Assembly (NCBI GenBank): GCA_965216395.1
Contig: OZ244156.1
Location: forward strand, 1,550,001-1,614,000
From: CAZBXD01 sp965216395
GTDB lineage: Bacteria; Pseudomonadota; Alphaproteobacteria; Micavibrionales; SZUA-601
Length of the DNA: 64,000 nucleotides
Reading direction: 5' to 3'
This document shows positions 1 through 7,993 of the stretch, in pieces. Under the pieces are notes generated by a model, which saw only the letters and a list, made by a program, of their open reading frames with translations, had not been told where the DNA came from and did not search any database. Positions within the stretch are counted from its first letter, which is position 1; every line of letters begins with the position of its first letter. The position numbers and the translations under genes are program-made.

Positions 1-976
1 ATTTATCTTGAATAAAGGGCATAAAATTTAAGGTATCATGCGGTTTATAATCAATATCTGCCGAATAAAGAGAAAGACTTTCAATAGGTGAAAATTTCTT
101 TTTAAATTGATCTAACCCTGCGCGTTCAGACCCGCCACGATTGAGATATTGAATACCTTTATCATATAAAATACGACAGGTTAAAACCATTTGATATTCA
201 GACATGCCACGAATGTGAATATCCACCAGATTCGCCAATAAATTGGCGTAAGGTCCTTTAATTTGATCCCAAATACTAAATCCGCTGATTCGGTTGCCAT
301 ATTTAATGACAAACCCATCAAAAAGATCCGGGTGTTTTTCAATGGTTTGAAAGAGAAATTGATAAAATTCAGCGTTTCCACTGTCAAAGCGGTCATTATA
401 TAAAATCTGATTCCCTTCCCAATATTTTGTACATGCTTTTAAATATTTTATGGCGTGATCACTATGAATAGGGATTAATTGAATATCTGTTTCATTTATT
501 TTACGAATCTTTTGCCGTATATTTCTGAAATTGGCACCGTCTAAATAACTGACTTGTTTTGTGTCTAGAATATGAACTGGATATTGCCAATCTAAATCTT
601 TCTCAGCAACTTGTCGAACTTCAAAAGCAGAATTTGACGTTAGATATTGAGCAACTTGGGCGATTTCTGAAGCTTCAAAACGGGCTAATTTTACCTTGAA
701 TTGTTGGTGGTTAATATGTTCAATCATTGAAGCGATTAACTGGCCATTTTTATATTTTTGTGAGCCAATTTCGGGAAATATTAGTAAGGTATTTTTAATA
801 TTGGGGTGTTGGCACATCACAGATATAGTCTGTTTTCCTTGGCAAATCCAAGCCCCCCGCCGACCCGTTAATGCGTAATAAGCAGGTGAATAAATAAAAC
901 TATCACCATTATTGTCGGGATGATTTCTATTAGCAATGGCAGCTTTAAGATTATTAAAATTGGCCGAATGAATCAC
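1..976 (-). CDS. Probable DUF2156/GNAT-fold aminoacyltransferase-like protein, 3' end outside window
   Basis: An uninterrupted reading frame of 325 codons runs leftward off the window edge. It begins at a GTG (974-976), the first possible start after an in-frame TAA; no clear ribosome binding site is visible, so the start is tentative. Around residues 144-160 the protein has YLDGANFRNIRQKIRKI, and it then continues with alternating strands and helices (SGFSIWDQIKG, YLNRGGSERAG). This resembles the C-terminal GNAT-like fold of the DUF2156/LPG-synthase family, whose best-known members transfer amino acids to lipids. Family membership is inferred from pattern, not from a search. It lies alone upstream of two XRE regulators transcribed in the same direction. 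Confidence 0.6.
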   Translation of the reverse strand, partial: MIHSANFNNLKAAIANRNHPDNNGDSFIYSPAYYALTGRRGAWICQGKQTISVMCQHPNIKNTLLIFPEIGSQKYKNGQLIASMIEHINHQQFKVKLARFEASEIAQVAQYLTSNSAFEVRQVAEKDLDWQYPVHILDTKQVSYLDGANFRNIRQKIRKINETDIQLIPIHSDHAIKYLKACTKYWEGNQILYNDRFDSGNAEFYQFLFQTIEKHPDLFDGFVIKYGNRISGFSIWDQIKGPYANLLANLVDIHIRGMSEYQMVLTCRILYDKGIQYLNRGGSERAGLDQFKKKFSPIESLSLYSADIDYKPHDTLNFMPFIQDK

Positions 977-1088
977 GATATTTTATCATAAGTTGTTAAT
1001 TGAATACATATATAACCATAGGTTGTGTTATAAATACAAGAATAAACGACATGGGAAGATGATTCTTCATAGGATTCATGACGCACAA

Positions 1089-1718
1089 TTAATCAATGAT
1101 TTGAGCTTGGTTCCAAAGATAGTCAAAACGTTGTCTTTCAGATTTTGCGGCGTTTTCACTTTGGATAATGATAATCATCTTCTCTTCCCACAATTTAATC
1201 GCGATTTTGTCGCCATAGACAAAAGTGGGTGAAAGCGCTGTGAAAACTTCTGGTTTAAGCCAACGATAACAGGTTTTCGGTTGAATAAACGTATCATCTC
1301 CCTCACAAGCGAGTAAGCGTTCGGTGATATTATGGGCTTTTAATCGTTCCAGATGTTCAAGGATGCCACTGGAATTATCCTTAAGAACACGTTTTTCATC
1401 CACATTATTAATCAGAACTTCGCCCCCTGTCTCTTTCAGTGTTTCAAAAATATCGTCCCAGAGTTGTTTATTCGCTGAATAGCCCTTTAATACTGTGACC
1501 GATTCATGTTTTTTGCCGACGCTATAGGGTGTTGGAAATTCAATATTCGCTTTTTCAAATGCTTCACGTATCAGTTGTAATGACGCATATTTTGTATCAG
1601 CTAAACCGCGTTCAAAATTATTAATCGCGGTTTTTGATAAACCGGTTTTGTCAGCCAAATTTTGTTGTGTCCAATTAAGGAGCCCGCGTGCGGCGCGACA
1701 TTGTTCGATGGTAATCAT
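1089..1718 (-). CDS. XRE-family transcriptional regulator (paralogue 1)
   Basis: A 209-residue protein. Residues 3-58 form an XRE helix-turn-helix (QCRAARGLLNWTQQNLA, then LSKTAINNFERGL). The C-terminal part (about 110-205) ends in a strand-rich stretch with YGDKIAI, MIIIIQSE and RQRFDYLW, resembling the PLD-like sensor domains found behind DNA-binding domains in several regulators; that comparison is inference. The neighbour at 1787-2338 is a full-length paralogue, sharing the helix-turn-helix almost word for word and the YG..(I/V)A....IIIE/Q...R.R pattern at the C-terminus. The promoter lies 6 bp from the ATG, so the mRNA is probably leaderless. The ligand and target genes are unknown. Confidence 0.85.
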   Translation of the reverse strand: MITIEQCRAARGLLNWTQQNLADKTGLSKTAINNFERGLADTKYASLQLIREAFEKANIEFPTPYSVGKKHESVTVLKGYSANKQLWDDIFETLKETGGEVLINNVDEKRVLKDNSSGILEHLERLKAHNITERLLACEGDDTFIQPKTCYRWLKPEVFTALSPTFVYGDKIAIKLWEEKMIIIIQSENAAKSERQRFDYLWNQAQIID

Positions 1719-1724
1719 AGATTT

Positions 1725-1753
1725 TTTATAAGCTATACTTGTTTAAATATCAA
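1725..1753 (-). promoter_or_regulatory. Leaderless-type promoter of XRE paralogue 1
   Basis: Read on the minus strand: -35 TTGATA (1748-1753), a 17-bp spacer, -10 TATAAA (1725-1730), then 6 nt to the ATG at 1718. The transcript would start at or next to the start codon. The spacer contains AGTATAGC, the reverse complement of GCTATACT found in two other promoters of this window. Confidence 0.6.
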
Positions 1754-1786
1754 CTACAATTGAATTAAATATGTTTCTATAAATTT

Positions 1787-2338
1787 TTACGAGATCGATT
1801 CGTGAATGCGTTTTCGTTCAGCCCTTGATATATGGGGGTTTTCAATAATGATACAGGTTTTATCTAATGGGTAATAATAAGCAACCCTATATCCATAGCA
1901 CAGGGTTACCATATTTTTGTTAATAGCGACCCTATCATGAATATGATACTTCATCTTTTGTTTTTTCAGGCGTAATAAACCTGTCTTAAAAGAACGGTTC
2001 TTTAAAAAAACTGATTCGCCACATATCACAATTGGCGCCATTGATTCGTGATATTGGTTAATCATATCATCAATTATTTGGTTCATAATATTTGCACCAA
2101 TCAGGCATATATGCTCTGTTTTATGCCGTTTTAACCCATCATTTTCTAAAAACAAAATCCCTTGATCCGTCAAAGCTTGATAAATGGCATTGACGGTTTT
2201 GTTTTTAACATTACTCAGCCCGCGCTCAAAATTATTGATCGCCGTTTTAGAGAGCTGAGATTGCTGAGCCAGATCTTGCTGTGTCCAGTTTAAAAGCCCA
2301 CGTGCGGCGCGACATTGTTCCCGAGAAATAAAGTTCAT
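1787..2338 (-). CDS. XRE-family transcriptional regulator (paralogue 2)
   Basis: A 183-residue protein when started at the ATG at 2338; the frame extends 22 codons further upstream, but that part runs through the promoter and matches nothing in the paralogue. Residues 3-57 form the XRE helix-turn-helix (EQCRAARGLLNWTQQ, LSKTAINNFERGLS). The C-terminal region (about 80-183) carries YGYRVAYYY and TCIIIENPHISRAERKR, parallel to the C-terminus of the regulator at 1089-1718, so the pair arose by duplication of the whole gene. The C-terminal domains have diverged strongly while the DNA-binding helices stayed nearly identical, which suggests similar operators but different signals. The mRNA is predicted to be leaderless. 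Confidence 0.85.
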   Translation of the reverse strand: MNFISREQCRAARGLLNWTQQDLAQQSQLSKTAINNFERGLSNVKNKTVNAIYQALTDQGILFLENDGLKRHKTEHICLIGANIMNQIIDDMINQYHESMAPIVICGESVFLKNRSFKTGLLRLKKQKMKYHIHDRVAINKNMVTLCYGYRVAYYYPLDKTCIIIENPHISRAERKRIHESIS

Positions 2339-2344
2339 ATAAAC

Positions 2345-2373
2345 AGTATAGCACATAAAAATACAACTGTGAA
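2345..2373 (-). promoter_or_regulatory. Leaderless-type promoter of XRE paralogue 2
   Basis: Minus strand: -35 TTCACA (2368-2373), a 17-bp spacer, -10 TATACT (2345-2350), then 6 nt to the ATG at 2338. The -10 lies inside the octamer GCTATACT, also present inverted in the promoter of paralogue 1, so autoregulation is possible. Confidence 0.6.
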
Positions 2374-2395
2374 TGAATAAAATACCACTTTGTTC

Positions 2396-2424
2396 TTGAC
2401 TCAATTTACATATCTATGTATTCT
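2396..2424 (+). promoter_or_regulatory. Promoter of the 89-residue gene
   Basis: -35 TTGACT (2396-2401), a 17-bp spacer and -10 TATTCT (2419-2424). It is followed by a leader with AAGAGGAAA before the ATG at 2465, so this gene is leadered, unlike the divergent XRE gene. Confidence 0.6.
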
Positions 2425-2464
2425 CGGCGCTATCGTGAAACATTAATAAGAGGAAAGATATAAA

Positions 2465-2734
2465 ATGAAAAACGAGATTATTAAATCAAAACTATCCATT
2501 AACCGTAGTTTAAACCAACTCTCCCATATCCAAGCAATGTTTTTATTTTGTGAACCGCGCAATATGGGCATGGATGCGGATATTGCCGATAATGTGATTG
2601 ATTTAATTAGCAAAGTACGCCGTGAACTTCGTATCGCGCAACAAGAGTTAGAAACAGCCATGGACCGCGCAGAATCTGATTGTGATAAATTTTCGGATTA
2701 TGATAGTGAGTCTATGCAACAAGCCGCTGCTTGA
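2465..2734 (+). CDS. Small protein of unknown function, 89 residues
   Basis: A hydrophilic, mostly helical protein. The N-terminal half holds MFLFCEPRNMGMDADIAD; the second half is a charged helix (VRRELRIAQQELETAMDRAE) followed by an acidic tail ending in QQAAA. There is no signal peptide or membrane segment. An AAGAGG ribosome binding site precedes the ATG and a near-consensus promoter lies at 2396-2424. The gene is divergent from the XRE pair and convergent with the 2796-3221 gene, separated from it by a bidirectional terminator. I do not recognise the family. Confidence 0.75.
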   Translation: MKNEIIKSKLSINRSLNQLSHIQAMFLFCEPRNMGMDADIADNVIDLISKVRRELRIAQQELETAMDRAESDCDKFSDYDSESMQQAAA

Positions 2735-2766
2735 CAATTAAATGCCGGTGAGGGGCGTTTAAAAAG

Positions 2767-2797
2767 AAAAATCGGGTTTTTATAGCCCGATTTTTTT
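2767..2797. terminator. Bidirectional intrinsic terminator
   Basis: A 10-bp stem, AAAAATCGGG paired with CCCGATTTTT, with a 9-nt loop and flanking A and T runs, lies between two convergent unknown genes. It can work in both directions. Confidence 0.85.
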
Positions 2798-3221
2798 ATG
2801 TATGGATAATTTTTTGAACAGAATTAATAATCTTTTTTGGATTTTGAATATGTTCTAATATTTCGATGTTTTGTGATAGTTTTTCTTTTGTATTTAAAAA
2901 GGCTTGTGAATACTCCATATTGTTTTCCATGCGCTCTAAAACTTCTTTTGAATATTTGATATTCTCTTCAATGGTTTCAGGCATTTTATCCGTTGTATTA
3001 AACCAATAAAGTGCATCATATGATTTATATTCGATGTCATCTATTTGACACTCATATGAAATATAATGATGAATTTGTTTATAAACCCAATTTATAAAAC
3101 CGCGTCCTTTTGGTTTATTTTTATAGTAATTAAGTTCAAACTGAATCAGTTCGTCATGTGCTTTATTTAATGTTTGCACATTTTCAAGAAACGTATCTGT
3201 AATTTCGGAACTAAAATTCAT
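2796..3221 (-). CDS. Helical protein of unknown function, 141 residues
   Basis: A charged, largely helical protein with no signal peptide or membrane segment. The centre is aromatic (HHYISYEC, DALYWFNTT), and the ends are likely coiled-coil (ETIEENIKYSKEVLERMENN, LSQNIEILEHIQN). The stop codon overlaps the bidirectional terminator. It is preceded by a TTGACATA-type promoter and a leader of about 30 nt without an obvious ribosome binding site. No family recognised. Confidence 0.7.
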   Translation of the reverse strand: MNFSSEITDTFLENVQTLNKAHDELIQFELNYYKNKPKGRGFINWVYKQIHHYISYECQIDDIEYKSYDALYWFNTTDKMPETIEENIKYSKEVLERMENNMEYSQAFLNTKEKLSQNIEILEHIQNPKKIINSVQKIIHT

Positions 3222-3255
3222 GTAAAATTGTTATATTATTATCACAATGACTACT

Positions 3256-3283
3256 AAAGTAACGATTCTTATGGTTATGTCAA
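3256..3283 (-). promoter_or_regulatory. TTGACATA-type promoter
   Basis: Minus strand: TTGACA (3278-3283) followed by TAA, a 16-bp spacer and a weak -10 TACTTT (3256-3261). The extended -35 is shared with many other unknown genes in this window. Confidence 0.45.
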
Positions 3284-3364
3284 GAATATTCTGTTGATAA
3301 ACAGACTTTAGCATTTGGATGAGATATGCTTAAATGCGTCCAAGACAAATAATAAAGATCAAAT

Positions 3365-4639
3365 ATGATGACAGAAAAAATTGCCATTATTGGTTTAGGG
3401 TATGTTGGTTTGCCGCTTGGTGTGGCGCTAAGTCACAATTTTGCAACGGTGATCGGCTATGATATTGATCATGATCGGATTGAAGAATTACGCCGTGGCC
3501 GCGACAATACGGAAGAGATTGATCCGCAAAAATTACAAGAATCACCGATAAAATTTACGGATGATGCGGATGATTTGCGCGGATGTCGTTTTTTTATCGT
3601 AACCGTACCCACACCCGTTGATTCGGATCGACGTCCTGATTTGACAGCCGTCAAGGGCGCATGTCGTACCGTGGCGCAGGTTTTGCAAAAAGGCGCAGTG
3701 GTTGTTTTTGAATCAACCGTTTATCCAGGCGTGACCGAAGATATTTGTGGCCCCCTTTTGGAAAAAATGTCGGGTTTAATCTGTGGCCGTGATTTTACGC
3801 TCGGGTATTCACCAGAACGGATTAATCCCGGCGACAAAGTTCATACATTGGATAAAATTGTGAAGGTAATTGGCGCCCAAGATCAAAAAACCCTCAATCG
3901 GATGCAAAATGTTTATGGGTCGATTATTACCGCTGGTCTTCATCTGGCGCCCAATATTAAAGTGGCGGAAGCGTCCAAAGTAATTGAAAATATTCAGCGC
4001 GATGTCAATATTGCCTTGATGAATGAATTGGCCCTGATTTTTAACCGTATGAATATTCGCACCAAAGATGTTCTTGATGCGGCTGGGTCAAAATGGAACT
4101 TCCTTAAATTTACACCGGGTTTAGTTGGCGGGCATTGTATCGGTGTTGATCCGTATTATTTATCGTCGCGTGCCCAAAAAAGTGGCTATCATCCAGAAAT
4201 GATCCTCACCAGTCGACGTGTCAATGAAGGCATGGGGTATTTTATTGGTAAAGAAACCATCGCCATGTTGATCAAAGCGGATCGTTTATCAAAAAAGTCC
4301 AAAGTGGGTATTTTAGGACTAACCTTTAAAGAAAATGTCCCTGATCTGCGTAATTCCCGTGTGCCCGATATCGTCGCGACATTGGAAAGTTTTGGTATCA
4401 CACCGAAAATTCATGACCCAATGGCCGATCCAGCACAAGTTAAAAAACGCTATAAAATAGAATTGTCAAAGTGGAAAGATATGGATGATTTAGATGCGCT
4501 TATTTATGCTGTTCCGCATCAGTGGTATCATAATCAAGAGCTTTTCAAACTGGTTCATAAAAAAGGTGTTTTTATGGATGTCAAATCGCAATTTGAACCT
4601 GAAGATATGCCGAAAAATATCCGCTATTGGTCGCTTTAA
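3365..4639 (+). CDS. tviB: UDP-sugar 6-dehydrogenase, TviB/WbpA type
   Basis: An NAD-dependent dehydrogenase that oxidises C6 of a nucleotide sugar, probably UDP-GlcNAc or UDP-GalNAc, to the uronic acid for surface polysaccharide. The 424 residues match the family. The Rossmann motif IIGLGYVGLPLG is at about 8-19, ESTVYPG at 116-122, and the catalytic cysteine is Cys258 in GGHCIGVDPYYL. The C-terminal UDP-binding domain has LGLTFKENVPDLRNS. The start may be either of two consecutive ATG codons. It stands alone: no epimerase or glycosyltransferase lies next to it, so the polysaccharide is unknown. Substrate choice among UDP-sugars is inferred from overall similarity to TviB/WbpA rather than to UDP-glucose dehydrogenase. 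Confidence 0.9.
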   Translation: MMTEKIAIIGLGYVGLPLGVALSHNFATVIGYDIDHDRIEELRRGRDNTEEIDPQKLQESPIKFTDDADDLRGCRFFIVTVPTPVDSDRRPDLTAVKGACRTVAQVLQKGAVVVFESTVYPGVTEDICGPLLEKMSGLICGRDFTLGYSPERINPGDKVHTLDKIVKVIGAQDQKTLNRMQNVYGSIITAGLHLAPNIKVAEASKVIENIQRDVNIALMNELALIFNRMNIRTKDVLDAAGSKWNFLKFTPGLVGGHCIGVDPYYLSSRAQKSGYHPEMILTSRRVNEGMGYFIGKETIAMLIKADRLSKKSKVGILGLTFKENVPDLRNSRVPDIVATLESFGITPKIHDPMADPAQVKKRYKIELSKWKDMDDLDALIYAVPHQWYHNQELFKLVHKKGVFMDVKSQFEPEDMPKNIRYWSL

Positions 4640-5112
4640 GGGTTGAAATAGAAATTTTTATTTCGATCATTTTTGCTGAGTTCGGGCTGTTTAAATTTCA
4701 TGGCCCGATCGATATAGCAATCTTTATTTTCACAAAGTTTGTTATGCGCATAAAAACCTGCCGCAATCCCCGTGATCGTAAGAACGGTTACTCCAAACCA
4801 AAAATAATTTTTCACGCGCTGTTTTCTCTTAGCCGTATCGTTTAGATCATCTATGTAATCATTATAAAGTGTGTTAAACACCATATGATAGGCACCATTA
4901 GACAAGTCTTTGATTGTGTTACGTATGGAAAATTCAGTACCATTTTTTTCTTTGTGAATATTTCGATAAATATTGGTCAAACACTGGTTGATTTCTTGCC
5001 TTTTCTTATCTGACCATTCATGGACTTTATCAACCTTATCTCCCAAATCGCGCATTAATTGAATAAATTCTTTGGCACATTGAGATGGCGGGATAATATC
5101 GGTTTCAGGCAT
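4636..5112 (-). CDS. C-terminally anchored membrane protein of unknown function, 158 residues
   Basis: The chosen ATG (5112) lies 8 nt after AGGA; an upstream ATG at 5121 would overlap that site. The N-terminal 110 residues are charged and helical, followed by one membrane segment (YFWFGVTVLTITGIAAGFYA) and a short polar tail. The stop overlaps the end of tviB by 4 bp. The layout resembles the neighbour at 5215-5688: an MPE start, an LYNDY/LYTDY motif about 20 residues before the membrane helix, and a polar tail. The two are probably distant paralogues. Function unknown. Confidence 0.75.
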   Translation of the reverse strand: MPETDIIPPSQCAKEFIQLMRDLGDKVDKVHEWSDKKRQEINQCLTNIYRNIHKEKNGTEFSIRNTIKDLSNGAYHMVFNTLYNDYIDDLNDTAKRKQRVKNYFWFGVTVLTITGIAAGFYAHNKLCENKDCYIDRAMKFKQPELSKNDRNKNFYFNP

Positions 5113-5146
5113 AAAAAACATCCTATGAGATAATCACTATTTAGGC

Positions 5147-5174
5147 AGTATCACAGGTCGAATCGTTATGTCAA
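5147..5174 (-). promoter_or_regulatory. TTGACATA-type promoter
   Basis: Minus strand: TTGACA (5169-5174) followed by TAA, a 16-bp spacer and -10 GATACT (5147-5152). It drives the membrane protein gene at 4636-5112 through a leader with AGGA. Confidence 0.55.
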
Positions 5175-5214
5175 TGGAAAAAGCTTCGGTTAAATTGAAA
5201 TGTGTAGGGGGTGC

Positions 5215-5688
5215 TTAATGAAGATTCAAAATCTTTAATTTTTGAGCAGTGATTGCTTTTTGTTCGTTCTGTTCTATTTTTTCACGCGGTTCAACAGTAT
5301 CATTTTTATTTTTAATGAATTTTGAGGTACATGTTGAAAGAAGCATAGCCATCGCTAAACCCCATAAAACCAACCTTTTTGTTGTGTTGTGCCGATTTTG
5401 TGTCTTTGGAATTGTCGATATATTTTGGTAATCAGTATATAAATTTTTAAAGAGCATGACGTAATCATACTTGTCATTATTCTTTTTCTCTTTGGCTTGT
5501 GTTAAATGCTCATCAACCTCTTCTTTGGTAATTTTTTTATCACTTATGTCCTCATAGACTTGAAGCATATATCCACAGACTTTCTCAAAAGATGTGTTAT
5601 ATTTTTCTTGAGGGTTATCTGCATCGAGTATCGCATCGAAACACGCGATAAGCTTGTTGAGGTTTTTGATGGCTTTTGATTCTGGCAT
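5215..5688 (-). CDS. C-terminally anchored protein of unknown function, 157 residues
   Basis: The N-terminal region is helical and charged (LNKLIACFDAILDA, VCGYMLQVYEDIS). A single membrane segment (LVLWGLAMAMLLSTC) lies at about 107-122, followed by a polar tail. It shares the arrangement of the 4636-5112 protein: an MPE start, LYTDY ahead of a basic stretch, then a membrane helix. This suggests duplication followed by heavy divergence. No family recognised, and no clear promoter is visible. Confidence 0.65.
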   Translation of the reverse strand: MPESKAIKNLNKLIACFDAILDADNPQEKYNTSFEKVCGYMLQVYEDISDKKITKEEVDEHLTQAKEKKNNDKYDYVMLFKNLYTDYQNISTIPKTQNRHNTTKRLVLWGLAMAMLLSTCTSKFIKNKNDTVEPREKIEQNEQKAITAQKLKILNLH

Positions 5689-5754
5689 ATCAAAATACTT
5701 TTTTATTAAGGGTTGATTTGCATATTAGCATATCATGATATGAATTCCACACAT

Positions 5755-5784
5755 AAAAAAACCCCGCCAATTTGACGGGGTTTT
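5755..5784 (-). terminator. Intrinsic terminator of groES-groEL
   Basis: Minus strand: AAAACCCCGTC ... GGCGGGGTTTTTTT, a GC-rich stem with a short loop and a run of seven T, about 30 bp after the groEL stop. Confidence 0.9.
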
Positions 5785-5814
5785 AAAATTATAAAAATGA
5801 AGTGTCGGTGTGGA

Positions 5815-7482
5815 CTACATCATGCCGCCCATACCACCCATGCCCGGCATACCGCCGCCCATGCCACCCATACCACCAGCGGTGTCATTGGCTGCCTTAT
5901 CATCTTTTTTATCAGCAATTGTGGCCTCTGTGGTGATCATCAGACCCGCAATAGATGCCGCGTCTTGTAAAGCAACACGGACAACTTTTGCTGGATCAAT
6001 AATACCGGCCTTAACCAAATCAGTGAATTCACCTGTCTGAGCATTCCAACCATAAGTTGTTGATTTTTGCTCCAGCAATTTACCCACAACGATCGATCCT
6101 TCCGCACCAGCATTTTCAGCAATCTGACGAATAGGGGCCTGAAGCGCACGACGGATAATATTAATCCCCGCTTCTTGGTCGGCATTATCGCCTTTGAGTT
6201 TTTCCAATGCTGTTGTGGCATAAAGCAACGCGGTTGCACCACCTGGAACAACGCCTTCTTCAACGGCAGCACGTGTGGCTTGTAATGCGTCATCAACACG
6301 ATCTTTGCGTTCTTTCACTTCCACTTCTGTGGCACCACCAACGCGGATAACGGCCACACCACCAGAAAGTTTTGCCAAACGTTCTTGTAGTTTTTCTTTA
6401 TCGTAATCCGATGTGCTGTTTTCAATTTGTTGACGGATTTGATTCACGCGTGCTTCGATTTGTTTCTTCGCACCCGCTCCATCAATAATGGTTGTGTCAT
6501 CTTTGCTGATACGAACGGTTTTGGCCGTACCCAACATATCCAATGTCACATTTTCAAGCTTAATGCCGAGATCTTCGGAAACAACCTGACCATTGGTCAA
6601 GATCGCCATATCTTCGATCATCGCCTTACGACGGTCACCAAAACCAGGCGCCTTTACCGCCGCCACTTTTAAACCACCGCGTAATTTATTAACCACCAAT
6701 GTGGCCAAGGCTTCGCCTTCAACATCTTCGGCAATGATTAATAACGGACGGCTGGCTTGTACAACCGCTTCTAACACAGGCAGCAGCGCCTGTAAGTTAG
6801 AGAGTTTTGCATCATGGTAAAGGATATAGGGATTGTCCAATTCAACGGTCATTTTCTCACTATTCGTCACGAAATAAGGGGAAAGATAGCCGCGATCAAA
6901 CTGCATCCCTTCAACGGTTTCTAACTCGCTGTCTAATGATTTGGCTTCTTCGACAGTGATAACACCTTCTTTGCCAACTTTTTCCATCGCTTGGGCGATC
7001 ATTTTACCAATGGATTCTTCACCATTGGCAGAAATCGTACCAATTTTAGCGATTTCATCATTGTTTTTGATTTTTTTGGATAAGCTGGAAACATATTCCA
7101 CAGCCGCGGCTGTCGCTTTATCAATACCGCGTTTCAAATCCATCGGGTTCATCCCCGCTTCCACGGCTTTCAAACCATTGTTGAAAATAGATTGCGCCAA
7201 TACGGTGGATGTGGTTGTGCCATCCCCAGCGATATCATTGGTCTTACTGGCGACTTCTTTCACCAATTGCGCACCAATATTTTCATGACGATCAGAAAGT
7301 TCGATCGCTTTGGCCACGGTCACACCATCTTTAGTGATTTGTGGTGAACCATAAGATTTTTCGATCAAAACATTACGACCCTTTGGCCCTAATGTTACTT
7401 TAACAGCGTCAGCCAATGTGTTGACACCTTTTTGAATGCGCTGACGCGCGGTTGTTTTAAATACAATTTCTTTTGCAGACAT
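5815..7482 (-). CDS. groEL: Chaperonin GroEL (Hsp60)
   Basis: The large ring subunit of the ATP-driven folding chamber that works with GroES in the cytoplasm. The 555-residue length and sequence match the family throughout. The N-terminus is SAKEIVFKTTAR, the ATP-binding loop GDGTTT is at 86-91, and the flexible tail is rich in GGM repeats. It follows groES by 50 bp with AGGA before its ATG and ends in a strong terminator, so the two form one operon. No inverted repeat of the CIRCE type is visible upstream of the operon; regulation is probably through the promoter at 7935-7964. Confidence 0.98.
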   Translation of the reverse strand: MSAKEIVFKTTARQRIQKGVNTLADAVKVTLGPKGRNVLIEKSYGSPQITKDGVTVAKAIELSDRHENIGAQLVKEVASKTNDIAGDGTTTSTVLAQSIFNNGLKAVEAGMNPMDLKRGIDKATAAAVEYVSSLSKKIKNNDEIAKIGTISANGEESIGKMIAQAMEKVGKEGVITVEEAKSLDSELETVEGMQFDRGYLSPYFVTNSEKMTVELDNPYILYHDAKLSNLQALLPVLEAVVQASRPLLIIAEDVEGEALATLVVNKLRGGLKVAAVKAPGFGDRRKAMIEDMAILTNGQVVSEDLGIKLENVTLDMLGTAKTVRISKDDTTIIDGAGAKKQIEARVNQIRQQIENSTSDYDKEKLQERLAKLSGGVAVIRVGGATEVEVKERKDRVDDALQATRAAVEEGVVPGGATALLYATTALEKLKGDNADQEAGINIIRRALQAPIRQIAENAGAEGSIVVGKLLEQKSTTYGWNAQTGEFTDLVKAGIIDPAKVVRVALQDAASIAGLMITTEATIADKKDDKAANDTAGGMGGMGGGMPGMGGMGGMM

Positions 7483-7532
7483 AATAATTATTTCCTTAAT
7501 TTAAATGTTATTTGAATTTTAGGGAGCGTGGC

Positions 7533-7844
7533 TTAGGCGGCTTTTTTCGCCTTTGAACCCGTGATGACACCCATAATGTCACTTTCTTTCATGACCAGTA
7601 ATTCTTCACCATCAACGGTGATTTCTGTACCAGACCATTTGTTGAAAACAACATGATCACCAGCGGTCACGTCAAGGGGTTGTAATTTGCCATGTTCATC
7701 ACGCGCGCCAGAACCAGCGGAAATAACGATTCCCTCCATCGGCTTTTCCTTGGCCGTATCGGGGATGATGATACCGCCCTTAGTTGTCTCTTCCTGATCA
7801 AGACGACGAACCAGAACACGATCATGTAGTGGACGAAATGTCAT
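7533..7844 (-). CDS. groES: Co-chaperonin GroES
   Basis: The heptameric lid of the GroEL chamber. The chosen ATG (7844) gives a 103-residue protein starting MTFRPLHDRVLVRRL, the usual family start, with AGGAG seven to eight bases upstream. The longer frame to 7883 reads through that ribosome binding site. The mobile loop is TKGGIIIPDTAKEKP and the C-terminal strand reads VMKESDIMGVI. It is the first gene of groES-groEL. Confidence 0.97.
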   Translation of the reverse strand: MTFRPLHDRVLVRRLDQEETTKGGIIIPDTAKEKPMEGIVISAGSGARDEHGKLQPLDVTAGDHVVFNKWSGTEITVDGEELLVMKESDIMGVITGSKAKKAA

Positions 7845-7934
7845 AGTGAATTCTCCTTTTTGTTTAAGAATTTTAAGTTGCACATTTAGTTGTTTTGACG
7901 CTTCCCATCATGGCAAACCGCCAAACCGGCCATA

Positions 7935-7964
7935 GTTATAGCCCGAAACCCCTGATTCTTCAAG
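7935..7964 (-). promoter_or_regulatory. groES-groEL promoter, possibly heat-shock (RpoH) type
   Basis: Minus strand: CTTGAA (7959-7964), then a 17-bp spacer and CTATAA (7936-7941), fitting the alphaproteobacterial RpoH consensus (CTTG, 17-18 bp, CYTAT). It also reads as a sigma70 pair, TTGAAG and TATAAC (7935-7940). An imperfect inverted repeat, CCCCTTGA/ATCAGGGG, spans the -35. Confidence 0.6.
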
Positions 7965-7993
7965 GGGCGATTGTGAGAAAATAACTAAATATT

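Noticed and set aside
5810..7288. Plus-strand frames opposite groEL
   Set aside because: They are antisense shadows of a highly conserved gene, with no ribosome binding sites or family resemblance.
7845..7990. CIRCE operator upstream of groES
   Set aside because: No TTAGCACTC or GAGTGCTAA-like arms are present; only an unrelated imperfect inverted repeat at the promoter.
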